Source: Paralichthys olivaceus
Taxonomy: Eukaryota > Chordata > Actinopteri > Pleuronectiformes > Paralichthyidae
NCBI RefSeq assembly: GCF_024713975.1
Contig: NC_091093.1
Location: 16,427,501-16,491,500 of the forward strand
Direction: 5' to 3'
Length of the DNA stretch: 64,000 bases
Of this stretch, positions 51,701 through 63,005 are shown one piece after another. Position numbers and translations under genes: made by a program. The notes under the pieces are model-generated. The model saw only the letters and a program-made list of their open reading frames with translations. It did no database searches and was not told where the DNA came from. Each line of letters starts with the position of its first letter. Position 1 is the stretch's first letter.

Positions 51701-54700
51701 ACAGACATCGATTTCTTTCCATACTTATAATTATCCTGGGTTATATCTGGACCTCAGATCTGCAGTAAAGTAAATAGGCTAATGTAATCTTCTATGGAAA
51801 ACCCATTAGCACCACCCTTGACTCCCCTCCCTCTCTTTTTCGGTGTCAATAGAGCCCAATAAAGACATCCAGAAGCTGCTGAAGCCCTCCAGCTCAGCCG
51901 ATCTATCCAAGGACTTGTTCCAGAACGCAGCAGGGGAGGAGGAGGGCAGCCTGTCGGGGCACACTGCGAGCCTTCTGCACATCACTGAGAAGAGACGTGA
52001 GTACTAGGAAAATAGGAAGAGAGAGAGTTATTAACAGTGTTGAATATTCATTAGTGGTAAAGAGGTGGGGTAATTATTGGTGGAAAATGCCACAAGCAAG
52101 GTAATCAATAGCAAGAGTCGAGTTCAGCAAGAAGGAGATAAGGAAAGACGACAGACGATATCCTGCTTCTGTTAACACTCACGATACTGGATCAATCTAA
52201 CTCTTAATGAATCTCATAGCTTAGGCCTGAAGGTCATTTATGCATTAGCTACAGTCGACATCCTCTAGGTAGATCTCCAGTGATCTTGAAACCCGCTGAA
52301 TGATCACTGCGTACTTTAGGTATTCAGGTCCCACAGTCCCAGAGGCTGCTGCAGCTTAGCCTTGGTTGAAAGGCCTCATTGTACATCGGTCCCACACAGA
52401 GGCTTCCCTGTATGTGCCAGACTCAGAGCCCAGGGCATAGAAACACGGATACTGGGGCTACATGGGTGACAAGGCAGCCTTTATCTGCTCCACTAACCCA
52501 ACACTTTTTTCAGAGACAGCTCATCCAGAGCTAATGTGACCCGCTACAGCCATGCTACCTGGCAGGTCAGCTACTAGTATGTGGCAAGAAAGTTAAAGAA
52601 AGACAAGCCAAGTCCAACATCATGAAAAACCATTGGTGGTTAAAGTATTTACTCAGAGCTGGAAAATTCTGTCCTGAGGAGACAAGATTTCAATAAAATG
52701 ATCGTCCCTCTTCCTCATTCAGCATCATCGAAAGATAACAAGAGATCAATTCCATCATTTACCCTCTTTTCACATTTTGGAGATAATGGAGATATTACCT
52801 CCAAAAGCCATGTCTCTTGTTTGTTCGTTGGTTGGTTTGGAAGCAAGATTATGCAAAAGCAGCCAGACAGATTACCATGAAACTCGGTGGAAGGATGTGG
52901 TAAGTTTTGGTGTGGATCCAGGTGAGGGGGTGCATCCGGGATTTTTATTTTTTTTTCACTTTCTTTAACATTACCTTCCTTGTGCTGCTGTTTTATCTTC
53001 TGACAGGAGACCACAGTTGCTCCTGAGTTAGTAGGTTGTTGGTTTTCTGCAACTGATTTTATGAAAATCAATACAGATAAATAGAAATGCATATAAAACT
53101 GCAGGTTAGAGAATTTGCAATGGGTAAATGTGCTCTCTCTCTCTCTCTCTCTCTGACACCAGAGCTGCAGGATCCAGATTTTACACGACTTAACTATAAT
53201 GATGATCATTAAAATAATGATAATAATAGTAATGAGATGGCCGCACACATTGAGTCTGGTTCAGTTCCTCCAGTTAATGAGGGAGTTTTGTCTCTCAGTC
53301 ACCAAAGTGCCTTCTCATTGTGGGAACTGTTGGGTTTCTCTATAATTGTTAAGGTGTCAACTTTAAAATGTAAAGTGCCTTGAGATGATGCATGTTATGA
53401 TTCAGTGCTATACATTGATAGCATTGAATTGAAAAGGTGGAATTGAAATTTTGGATTCAAATAATAAGTGCAGCTGTTGTTAAATCAGGTCATGCCACTC
53501 TTTTCCACTGGAACCTTGCTTTATTGGTTTACCAATATATTTCACCTTATTTGCATTTCACCAGGTTGGTGTAAAAGGTATGAGGATGTACTCCACAAGA
53601 GTTGGGTGACATTTTGATAGATTTGCATTGAAGCCTTGAATTATTTATCTGTTGATTAACAAACACTGCAACAGAAAATAACTGGAAGTGTGTTTATTAT
53701 GTTTCCCTCCCTGGCTGAGCCACAGACATCATCATTATGATGAAGCTGTTCAGGCTGCATTGTTGACCTCAGAGCTCTGACGGAGCCAGGAGAGTGGGAA
53801 GGGGATTACACTCTAGTCATTACACACTGACATGCAAGGCACCTCCTCTCTGCTCCCTTATTCCTTTTCTCCCAAATGTTAACTCCTCCTTCCTGCCCTC
53901 CCTCCCTATATCCTTTGTTCCGGCAGTTAATCCATCTGTACTTTTATGAGTGAAGAGAGAGGAAAGGGAAGAATAGGGCTGAAAATGAAAGCACTTCAAA
54001 TCAAGAGCATGCAAACAATAATTTTTTATTCGTGTGATTTTCTAAATCAAAGGATCTTTATTTCACACACATTAAAGACAGTAGGATTAAGGACATGCTT
54101 AAAAAAGTGAAGAGGTGTCAAGCAGGAATACAGGAACCAGGCTGTATGTTTGCTTTAAGAAGTGCTAGTTTACATCATTCATCTGCCTCAGACACAAAGT
54201 CCTCTGTTTTTCGTCTAAGTGTGAATTCTCCATTGCCAGCGGTCCCTGCTGACGTCTCATTCCTCCCCTGACTGGCTTTTCAGATGGAGGCAGTTGTTTC
54301 TGCCTGGGAGAGAAAACGCACTGATCAATTATTCAAGGAGAGAGGGTGTGGGAGAAGGAAGATGGGAGATGGGGGGTGAGGCGGTAGAAACAAGGGCAGT
54401 AGAGTAGAAATAATCATATAACCAGTTCAAAATAAGAAAATAATGTAGGGAACGTTACCTCTTACAAAACGCCTGCCATCTTTTCTCATCTATTTTCTCC
54501 ATCTTATCCTCTTTGTTACTGTATTTTTCATTCTTACCTCGTTTCATCTCTCCCTGCCTTTCTCTCTCTTGTCTCCATCTCCTCCTCCACATTTTCCTGC
54601 CTCCCTGTTTCACTGCCTCAACTTCCATCACTCTTCTTGGAAAAAAGGGGTCTGCTTGCCGCCTGATGGGAAAGTAAAAAAAGATCACGAAGCATTCTGA

Positions 54701-57700
54701 ACAAATGAAAAATATAAAGTCAATAAAAGAGCAGATTGTAAATGATGCTTGTCACCACATTGCATTTTGCAGTGCTTCTGCATTGAATATAAACAACCAC
54801 TTTCAGGCTTCAGACAGAAAAGCCTTACCTTACCTTACCTTACCTTATCTCATCTATTCTCATCTTATCTTATCTTATCTTAACTTACATTACTTTTCTT
54901 TATATCATCTCATCTCATCTATTCTCATCTTATCTTATCTTATCTTATCTTATCTCATCTTATCTTATCTTACCTTACCTAACCTAACCTTATCTCATCT
55001 CATCTCATCTCATCTCATCTCATCTCATCTCATCTCATCTCATCTCACCTTTAAAGATCCCTAATGCTCAGTGCTCATTTCTTATTTGTATTCTCTCACT
55101 GTCCCTGCTTCCTTAAAATGTTATCCCACTTGTCTCCTGGCATTTCTGGTGATAAGTATTTTCACTCATATTTCAATCACGACACCCTGACCTATCAACG
55201 CTTCAGCATGATGATCAGCCCTTCTCAATTCAATATGCACTCTATCAGGAGGGTGACGCAGGGAATCAAATGTGGGAGCAGACAAAGAGCAGCGGCTTCT
55301 TTTAGCCTAAGGCATCGCCTGAAAATAACACCAGACAAAAACAGCTTTCAATCTGTCACATAGCCCATCACACGTTCAGAGTTGATGTTGCATGGCAGCC
55401 CAGTATCCACTGATACATTAGGAAATACAAACACACATCCATCTCCCTTAGTGAAGTGTCCAAACATTTTTCTCACAATAATGCAAGATCAGTTCAGCTC
55501 TGTTACACACAGTTAGCTCCTGACCTGGTGGATGCTGATACAAGCAGATATTCTTGGACCCCTGCAAGGCTTTATTTTAAGTTTTACAGAATCTTTGAAT
55601 AAATTTTGCTTTACATTTATATTAAAATTTCACCGTTGGTGGCAGCCTGATTGGAATGCACAGGCTGGCACGTTGATGCACATCGTACGTGATGCTAACC
55701 CTGATTAATGCAGCAGCAGAGAGGCCTGCCCGCTAAAGAGTCAGAGGTGTGTGCAGAAATGAACATGTGCAGCACACCCAGGAGAAAATGGAGCTCACAG
55801 TGCATTTAAGAAGTGGCTATTTTCAGTTGCACAAAGTCCTACACGTGTTTCAATTCTTCAGTCACTAAGTCTCTGACTACAGAACAAGTTCAGCAGCAGA
55901 TTGAAGAAAGCCATTGATCTGATTATGAGCACCATCGATATTCAAGAGCAACATATCGTGTCCATAACAGAAGCAGTTTTTCCCCCACCACAAAAAAAAA
56001 TATATATTCTGTTGGCAAAAATCATTTTAATCTCTCAACTTCCCTCCAGAATGAAAGCATGGTGTTGTTCTCTCTCTCTGCCTCATAGAACCACTGAGTA
56101 GTGTATCTTCATTGGAGGTGCACTTTGACCTCTTGGACCTGACTGAGCTGACTGACATGTCTGACCAGGAACTGGCTGAAGTGTTTGCTGACTCTGATGA
56201 GGAAAACCACAACGAGTTCCCAACAGGTAGGACCTGGTAAAACTGTAAATACATATATATCTAACCCTTCAGCTGGGATTGACCCTGACCCTGAAAATAT
56301 AAGGGGTGTAGAGAATAGTAAATAATAGATGGATGGATGGATTTAAACCTAAACGAGTGTAACAAATAGAAATAAAACAGCACTTTGACTCACTCAAGGA
56401 TTATGTAGAAAAACACTGCATGCCATATTGATTGAATTATCAGCTACTAAGGCACAAATATGTAAACACTGTGTTTATACATATCGTTGGCAACAGACTG
56501 CTGATGTATTAACACAGGAAATGTGTTGTCAGTGTGCAAACAGCTCTTCGAATCTGTAACCTTTGCACAGATTTTAATCTGCTACCTTTGCTCACATGAT
56601 TGTTTTGCAATCTTCTGAAAAGTAAAACATAAAACAATTAGAGTGTGAGTGTGTTTTAAGTCAATGATCTGTAAGAGCAGGCAGATCTGAAAAAGGGAGT
56701 CGTATATATATATATTATGAAATGTGACATGAAGCTTTCGCAGTGCCATGGCCCTAAATTTAAAACACTTTTAATGCAGTCACCGTGCACTAGTAATAAC
56801 TGTGATAACATTAACATCATGAAAATGATTTCATTCTGCAAAACAAGAGAGGAAATAAACACATGTGGTGTTGAGATGGGATTACACTGCAGCTACACCC
56901 AAGTCGTTCAAATTCACAATATGGGCGTCGTGCACATGCATGCATACTAATGAGACAGTTCACTCTGCATGTGTGTCACAGCAGTAGGTTGTAGAGGTAA
57001 GGCTAACTAACTCTGTACACCATTTCAAAAAATGAAGACAAAATCTTTCCACACGTTGCTTTTCACCTTTCTTCAACATCCTCCTCTCCCTACCTCCTCC
57101 TATCTGTTTTCCTTTTAATACTAATGGTCCATATCACAGCACAGTTTGTTAGGTGTGAGTTATGATCCCAGTGGACCATCTGTACTGCATGCTGCTGTCT
57201 CCATCTCCACAGCCAATCATGTAAATTGAGGATGGTTGCAGCATTTAGTGCAGAGGCGTAGCTTACTTGCAAGACAGGATTTGTTTCTTCATAAAACCTT
57301 AGTTTCAAGATTAGATGAGAAAAATGTCAGGCAGTATTTCACATTTCTTATGTACACCCATAACGCTGCTAGTGCTAATATAACTGTAGCCTCAGACATA
57401 TATATTTAAACTGCAACCTTAAGTTAGATAGATAAATAGATAGATAGATAGACAGTATGGATGGATGGATGGATTTATGGATGGATGGTTGGTTGGGTGG
57501 TTGGTAGGTGGGTTGGCTTGGTGAGTGGGTGTTTGGTCTGCTGATTGATTGGTTGGTTGGTAACTTACATTAATCCAAACATCAATTTGATTCAAGCTTT
57601 CTCAGATTTGATGCATATTAGTAAATCTTCTGCCTTCTGCATCACTCAACAATGATTAAACACATGTACCAAAATTCTATCTGAGAGAATTTGATCTATT

Positions 57701-58586
57701 TTTGAATATGTTTTCCTCAAACAACAGGTTAGTAGATAATAATAACTCTTAATAACAGTTTTCTACACATTGAATCCGTGTTCCCACAGTGAGCAGGTTT
57801 AACAGTATATTCCTGTCCAAGGCCTCACATCTGCTGCTCTGCTCTCTGCTTATCATCAGAAAGTCCTGCTGTCATCATATGGACAGCTGTTTTCACTGTT
57901 ACGATAAATGATTGAATTCACACTGCCTTACATCTGAGAACAACATTCTGCAATGATTAGATTAGATTGCACAGGATGACACATTTTATGAATCAGTTTA
58001 GTTAACTAACACAAGCTATCAGGTTTTTTTCTTATAGATCTATATTAGATTCATGGAAAGTGATGCAGTTATTTAAAACATGGAATACGACTGTTTCTAC
58101 ATAATGTTTTTATGCCTCCACGCCGGCAACAGCCAGTTTTATGTTTTCAGGTTGTGTCCCCTTCTTGTGAACACGATATCTCAAGAACACCCTGAGATAA
58201 TTTCTTCAGATTTGGTACAACCGTTCAGTTGCACTCATGGATGAACCGATTTGAATATAGTGGTCAAAGGTCCAAGTTAAAGGTGGCTGAGACCTCACAA
58301 AACATATTCTATATCTTGTGAAACAAGTAAACAAAACTGATCTGGTCTCTGGCAACAAAATAAAGGCTGAGGAATCACTGTCTGTCAAAAATGTAACAAC
58401 TTAATGTAATCAGCTAAGCTTACAGGATTTATTTACTCTTGAAATCCATTCAGCTGTGTCAACACACAAATGGTCTAAATATGTGGACTGCTAGGGTCAG
58501 TGGTTTGAATACCACCAGGGCTGAATGGGGAAGCAGTTTTGTGGCCATAAGTCATTGTGGATAAAATTGTTGTAGTGTACAGTGTG

Positions 58587-58675
<89 letters not shown>

Positions 58676-61671
58676 TGTGTGAGAGAGAGAGAAAGAGAGA
58701 GAGGACTTATCCAAACAGCAACTTACTGCACAAATCTCCGCTGTATGTACCAGCTGTTCTGTTTCATCTGTATTCTCCTCCACCTCCCTCATTATTTAAC
58801 CTTGTAATTTCATGCAGGGTAAGTTTTCTTGTCTTGAACAACCCTGCTATAACTATAACCCTGAAATACTGTGAACTGAATTGTGACAAACGCAGTTTCA
58901 GAAGAGATAATTGATTTATTTGCTCATAAGGTCACCAGTGATTTCAGAGTCGGGGAGAAATAGTATTTACTTTATCTAATTTATGTCAAAGTTTGCATTA
59001 TAAATGTGGGTCAGGTATTATATAGCTGAGCTGCATGAGCATTAGGCTCTGTGGGAAACTGCTGAGTGTTTGGAGGGCATGGTATGAGTTGAAGGAGAGG
59101 TTAAAGGAAGTAGAGAGAGGAGATGAACAGGAGATGGGTTAGTGAGTTCATACTAAATAGGATCCTAAATAATTTACTTTTCCCTGCAGAAACAAAGTCC
59201 TTCAAAAGCCATTTACACACTTTTCATAATTCGCAGAACGACACTGCATTATTTATAGATACATGTGTCTTGTTTGTTTGTGTTTACTCAGTTTTCCATT
59301 TTCCTGTTCTTCATTCCCATGTCCCTCCCTTCACTCTCAGCCATTTGCAGCTTGAAAAGTAAATGTACATTTGATCATTTCAGGGATATTTCAAGCAAAA
59401 CTAGTGAACGTGATGAAGTGAACTTCACTGCTGGAATCTAGAATACTGTGAACATACAGTCAATGTTTCATCAAGCGTCTCGTTCTAGAGCAGCTCCAGA
59501 GACACTGAACAAAAGGCTGACTTTGTCCAGTTGCTTTGCTCTTTGTTTTTAAGCTCAAATGAGTTCGATGAACCATAAAGTTTCATCAACAAACTACCAC
59601 AGGCGCAGCTTTCACCTCCTATTCTTTGCTGTTGGAGCAGTAACAGATGACATTGCAAACTATGACCGATTGTGTTGATGTTGTGTGGATGTTTTCATGG
59701 TCAAGTGCTTTAGCGAGGGTTGTTTCAAGGATTTGGACGAGGATGTATTTAGTGGACGAATGACGGAGTGATGAAATTATGGCAAAAAAAATTTGATGAG
59801 AAAATAATAGTAAAAACTAAAACTGACTAAAGTCGTTGTCCATCCATGGATTTTTCTGACCACAGCATGTATCACTCTCAATCAATAATATGATGTCATT
59901 AACCACACCGAGGGGGTTATGTTTTCATTGATATTTGTTTGTTGGCTATATCAAGCAACAATTGCAGAATGGATTTCAGTGAAATGTGGTGGAAAGGTTG
60001 TATCGGGGCAAAGAGGAACAATGAGGAACAAATCCAAACAACTGTTGGAATCACACCAAAAAAACGTATGATATTAAAACTACAACTGCCCTAGTCATTG
60101 ATGTCAAAGTAGGAGTATCCTATCCCTAAAACCTGCAGTGACGTCTCCACTTTGAACGTAGAAGTGAAGCATGCTGGGAAGTTTCAGCCCGTCTTTCTGT
60201 CTCATATGATACTTATCCTTTAGGGAACCTAACACTGCACTTTATAGTCCCTCTGTAAAAACTGCTTTGAATGTGAAAGGTCAGACTCCAGCTCAACTTG
60301 CTGCCTTTGGGGCCGCTGCAGGATTTTAATGAGATTCCATATCAGCGTCTGATACCGGCCCCAGTCCACAAAGACTGGTTGGGTTGTGCTAGGATGAGCA
60401 TGCACACAAAATAATGGGCTGAAAGAGGGTGTTTGTGCACATTGATGAACATATAGTGTTCTGCAGCATGTTTGGTCTGTGCCTTCACAGCGTCTAGTGT
60501 TTCTAAAAAGACAAGTTATGCAGCAACACGCTGACTGAAGAATCTGGATGGCTGCTCGCCAGAGGCACAGACGGAACACAGCAGAGCACCAAATAGCTCA
60601 GGGTATTCAGTGTATGTGACAGAGAGAGAGAGAGCAACAGACACAAAGAAGAGACAGAAAACAGAAAATCTATTTATACGGTGGGAAGGTTTGTTCTTAA
60701 TTTACTTCTTAGATGTGCTAACACTCCTCACTGTGTCTCAAATTAGTTTTTACTGAATTCATGTTCATCAGTCTTTTTAATTAGATGTCAGGGTACAAAC
60801 AGGTCAACAGCAATCTGCACTCACAATGAAAGAGAAATATGTACATTATAGAGACATGAATATGTCTCTATACAAATACATTGAAGATATGCATCTATAT
60901 AATACTTTTAAGACAACCAGTCATCATCAGTCAGTGTTTGTGACACACAATGCTGCAGACTGCTTTGTGCTGCTGAGGAATGTTGTTGTTGTCCTCCTCA
61001 TTAAAACCAAGCGGAGATGCCATCAATCTTCTAAGATCAATATGTCCTTTCTCTCCTCCCCCTCCTCTTCCTCTCTCCAGTGTGTGTAAGGATATGGATG
61101 GGACTTCGGGGAGATGTATAAGCCACGTACTGAGTATAACATTCACTTAGGACAGCCAAGATTCGACTGATATGAGCAGTGAAAGGTGGAGTGAGGTGCC
61201 GACTCTTTATCAGTCAGTCATTCTTCCCTCTGCTGCCTTGTGGTAGTCTCTGTTGGTTGGACACCACCACCAAGTGGTGTGAAGGGGCACTAACAACAAA
61301 ACTAGAAATATGTTTCTTTGTATGGTGAAAACACAAGTTGTGTGACTGCAGTGAGATTACGTGTGGTAGATATTTGTATACAGTTTTTTCCATCCATCCA
61401 TCCAATCATCATCTATACTGCCTATCCATTGATTGTTGCAGGTATTTACTGTACGTCTGCTGCCAAGACTTTGGATTCATGTTAGTAACCAGTCACTGTG
61501 TGTGTCTGGTTCCCAGGTTCCCAACAGCCAGTGCTGCCCAGAGGTGGGTACATGCGCTCCCCCTCATGGACGCGCTGCAGCAAAGTCGAGTCCCCACGAG
61601 AGAGAAAACACCACAGCGACTCTGACACTGCCGAGCCCTTGATGAAGCTGGAGAGGCCCAAGCAACCATGA
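48773..61671 (+). CDS. dbndd1: Dysbindin domain-containing protein 1 (four coding exons)
   Basis: CDS is join(48773-48803, 51853-51996, 56089-56226, 61517-61671), 155 aa (human DBNDD1 about 158). All junctions are phase 1 and GT-AG. Exon 1 begins [10 protein letters not shown]. Exon 2 is a less conserved acidic/Ser-rich stretch ending LLHITEKR. Exon 3 carries the hallmark block [20 protein letters not shown] (residues about 62-81) followed by [17 protein letters not shown]. Exon 4 contains [14 protein letters not shown] (about 111-124) and ends LERPKQP before TGA at 61669-61671. The family has the dysbindin domain without the long coiled coil of DTNBP1, and its molecular role is poorly defined. 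Introns are 3.0, 4.1 and 5.3 kb. The gene is divergent from mthfsd. Confidence 0.94.
50260..50515 (+). repeat. teleost LINE/SINE-type tail repeat
   Basis: Diverged copy of the family at 44090-44335. Shared words are 'caccccggacaggtcatcag', 'tgaaatgtgggaagaagcc', 'ggagagaacatgcaaactcc' and a 'ggcaacagtgataatcactt' end. It forms the right half of a 161-aa spurious open frame at 50011-50496. Confidence 0.65.
50685..50960. promoter_or_regulatory. candidate conserved non-coding element in dbndd1 intron 1
   Basis: Non-repetitive block containing 'cattgatcaaacaagcaatg', 'acgtatcgctaattaggcct' and 'ctttcatatgcatgctcac' (POU/octamer-like ATATGCAT), with TAATTA and ATCAAA words. It lies about 17 kb beyond foxf1, so it could serve foxf1 or dbndd1. 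Conservation is inferred. Confidence 0.3.
52806..52975 (+). repeat. dispersed teleost repeat, family A
   Basis: Words shared with the other copies are 'gacagattaccatgaaactc', 'ggtggaaggatgtggtaag', 'ggtgtggatccaggtgaggg' and 'tcactttctttaacatt'. Same orientation as the other three sites. Confidence 0.65.
54823..55050. repeat. degenerate pentanucleotide array (CTTAC/CTTAT/CTCAT)n
   Basis: About 228 bp of 5-mers that shift from TTACC to TTATC to TCATC blocks and partly return. The 119-aa Leu/Ser/Ile-rich frame across it is an artefact. Confidence 0.9.
56089..56226 (+). CDS. dbndd1: dbndd1 exon 3 (core of the dysbindin domain)
   Basis: Acceptor CTCATAG|AACC, donor ACAG|GTAGGA, 138 nt. Encodes the near-invariant acidic segment [20 protein letters not shown] that identifies the DBNDD1/2 family. 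It is the most diagnostic exon of the gene. The identical frame is closed on both sides by intron sequence. Confidence 0.95.
56262..56343 (-). repeat. fragment of LINE/SINE-type tail repeat
   Basis: 'ttgaccctgaccctgaaaa', 'gtgtagagaatagtaaata' and (GGAT)n are the reverse complement of the 'catccattatctacaccgct' head of the family at 44090. Confidence 0.5.
57425..57562. repeat. mixed tetranucleotide array (GATA)n-(GGAT)n-(GGTT)n
   Basis: Successive GATA, GGAT and GGTT/GGTTG blocks with interruptions. Confidence 0.85.
58106..58345 (+). repeat. dispersed teleost repeat, family B
   Basis: Signature words are 'gaacacgatatctcaagaac', 'gataatttcttcagatttgg', 'ttgcactcatggatgaacc', 'tggtcaaaggtccaagtta' and 'ctgagacctcacaaaac', known to me from many fish introns. 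One copy only in this window. Confidence 0.6.
58582..58704. repeat. (TG)n-(GA)n microsatellite
   Basis: About 90 bp of TG followed by about 24 bp of GA. The polyCys-Val and polyThr-His frames are artefacts. Confidence 0.95.
59903..60065 (+). repeat. dispersed teleost repeat, family A
   Basis: 'accgagggggttatgttttc', 'tttgtttgttggctatatca', 'gatttcagtgaaatgtggtg' and 'aaaggttgtatcggggcaaa' match the head of the other copies. Diverged. Confidence 0.55.
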
Positions 61672-62230
61672 CGACAACATCTGTGGTGAACCGGCCGGAC
61701 CGCAGAGAGAGAAAAAAGCCCGAGCCAGACAGACGAAGCCAGAAGGGGAACACAAAGTGGACCGAGAGGCCCCCCCCCATCTGCCACTGTGCACTCACAT
61801 AATGTTTCATGGTGCTGAATAGACGAGTTCGGGTTGAACTCTGGACACTGTGCTCTGGCCTATAACTAAAGATGTTGAGCTGTGCAACACACAATCCCCT
61901 CTCTCCCTCTCCTCTCACACACACACAAACACACACGGTCATGGTGATGTTCATGCAACGGGGTTATCGATGCACTCTGGGCTGCCAGAAGATTTTCCAG
62001 TTTTGTTTTTGAATGATATAACAGGGTATGAGGTCAGCAGAGTAACCTCCATCCTCACAGCCTCTCAGGGTAGGAAACAGTGGCTGGAGATTTGAGAATG
62101 GCTCTAACAGTAGCCTCCCCAGCCCAGCCTGAAGCTAGATCTTCCATGTGACGTTCAGACACTGGGGTTCACATTGAAAGACCAGGACATGAGCTAAAAC
62201 AACATATCAATAAAGCTGTTAAATATCACG
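61672..62230 (+). other. dbndd1: dbndd1 3' UTR with polyadenylation signal
   Basis: Sequence after the TGA at 61669-61671 continues to AATAAA at 62209-62214, giving a UTR of about 550-570 nt. Minus-strand frames of 101-153 aa across 61482-61954 are shadows of this exon. Confidence 0.65.
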
Positions 62231-62423
62231 CTGAGGCCGTTACTTCATGTGCTGCTTGATAACATGACAGGGTTTTCTGTTGCCTGTAAATAAGGCGACT
62301 TATACAGTGGGTTTCAGTGAGGCAAATTTCTATCGATCAGACCATCTCCATATCACTGAGGGATTTGTGTTATTTTAAATGAATCTATATAAACATTGCA
62401 CTTGTCTCACTGAATCATATTTA

Positions 62424-62815
62424 CAGTGCCCTCCAGAATTATTGGCACTTGGTGCAGATAACTAAAATGATAAACGGACCAAGTAGCAGCTCAGACTTTT
62501 GTTAAGATCAAATTTCGATTTTTAGAATTGTAGAAAATGCCAGTCACAGCTGCATAACTCGTTGCCAATCCAAAAATCAGTTGGTAGCCAAATTCCATTG
62601 TTCTTGGAGCTGAAGGGAACGAAGGTATCACATTTGCAGGAATGCCAAAAAATACAAAGTGCCAACACTTTTGTAATCATCTTTTCTCCGATAAATCTGA
62701 CTTTATAATGCAATATTTCTCATCCCTCGAAGCAAAGGGAAACAGCTGATTTCTTGATTTATTTATCTCACGTTGAGCTTGTCTAAACCAGGCATGCCAA
62801 TAATTCTGAACACTC
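62424..62815. mobile_element. Tc1/mariner-like non-autonomous element (about 390 bp)
   Basis: The left end starts 'cagtgccctccagaattatt' directly after a TA, the usual Tc1-type end and target site. Near the right end, 'catgccaataattctgaac' carries the inverted CAGAATTATTGGCA motif. The interior has no transposase frame, so this is a decayed MITE-like copy. Confidence 0.65.
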
Positions 62816-62960
62816 TGACACAATGGATCAATTGCGACACGGGGATGGTGCTGACACAGCACTGTGGAGATGTGAGACTACAGGGATGACAGAAGAATAA
62901 ATACAAGTCTTGAAAAAAAAAGCCTGTGTTTGTGTGACTGATCAAGTTAAAAGAGCCAAT

Positions 62961-62967
62961 GTGTGTA

Positions 62968-63003
<36 letters not shown>
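62961..63003. repeat. (TA)n microsatellite
   Basis: GTGTGTATATATG followed by about 15 TA units. Confidence 0.9.

Positions 63004-63005
<2 letters not shown>

Larger units (their letters stand above)
48804..51852 (+). other. dbndd1: dbndd1 intron 1
   Basis: GT-AG, 3.0 kb. Contains a LINE/SINE-type repeat (50260-50515) and a conserved-looking block (50685-50960), both listed. No further exon seen. Confidence 0.85.
51997..56088 (+). other. dbndd1: dbndd1 intron 2
   Basis: GT-AG, 4.1 kb. Contains a family A repeat (52806-52975), a CT tract (about 53138-53154), a fish repeat piece (53335-53445, 'taaagtgccttgagatgat'), and the pentanucleotide array (54823-55050). A non-repetitive block is at 55640-55770. 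The 177-aa minus-strand frame at 52715-53248 is not a gene. Confidence 0.85.
56227..61516 (+). other. dbndd1: dbndd1 intron 3
   Basis: GT-AG, 5.3 kb. It holds a repeat fragment (56262-56343), tetranucleotide arrays (57425-57562), a family B repeat (58106-58345), a long TG array (58582-58704), a family A repeat (59903-60065) and a short SINE-like piece (61390-61440). No additional exon recognised. Confidence 0.85.

Noticed and set aside
52715..53248. 177-aa minus-strand open frame in dbndd1 intron 2
   Set aside because: Spans part of a family A repeat and a CT tract. No domain or splice context.
54823..55050. Regular 5-bp spacing considered as a CRISPR-like or satellite array
   Set aside because: No spacers and a eukaryotic context. 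It is a degenerate microsatellite.
61493..61954. 153-aa minus-strand open frame
   Set aside because: Shadow of dbndd1 exon 4 and its 3' UTR.
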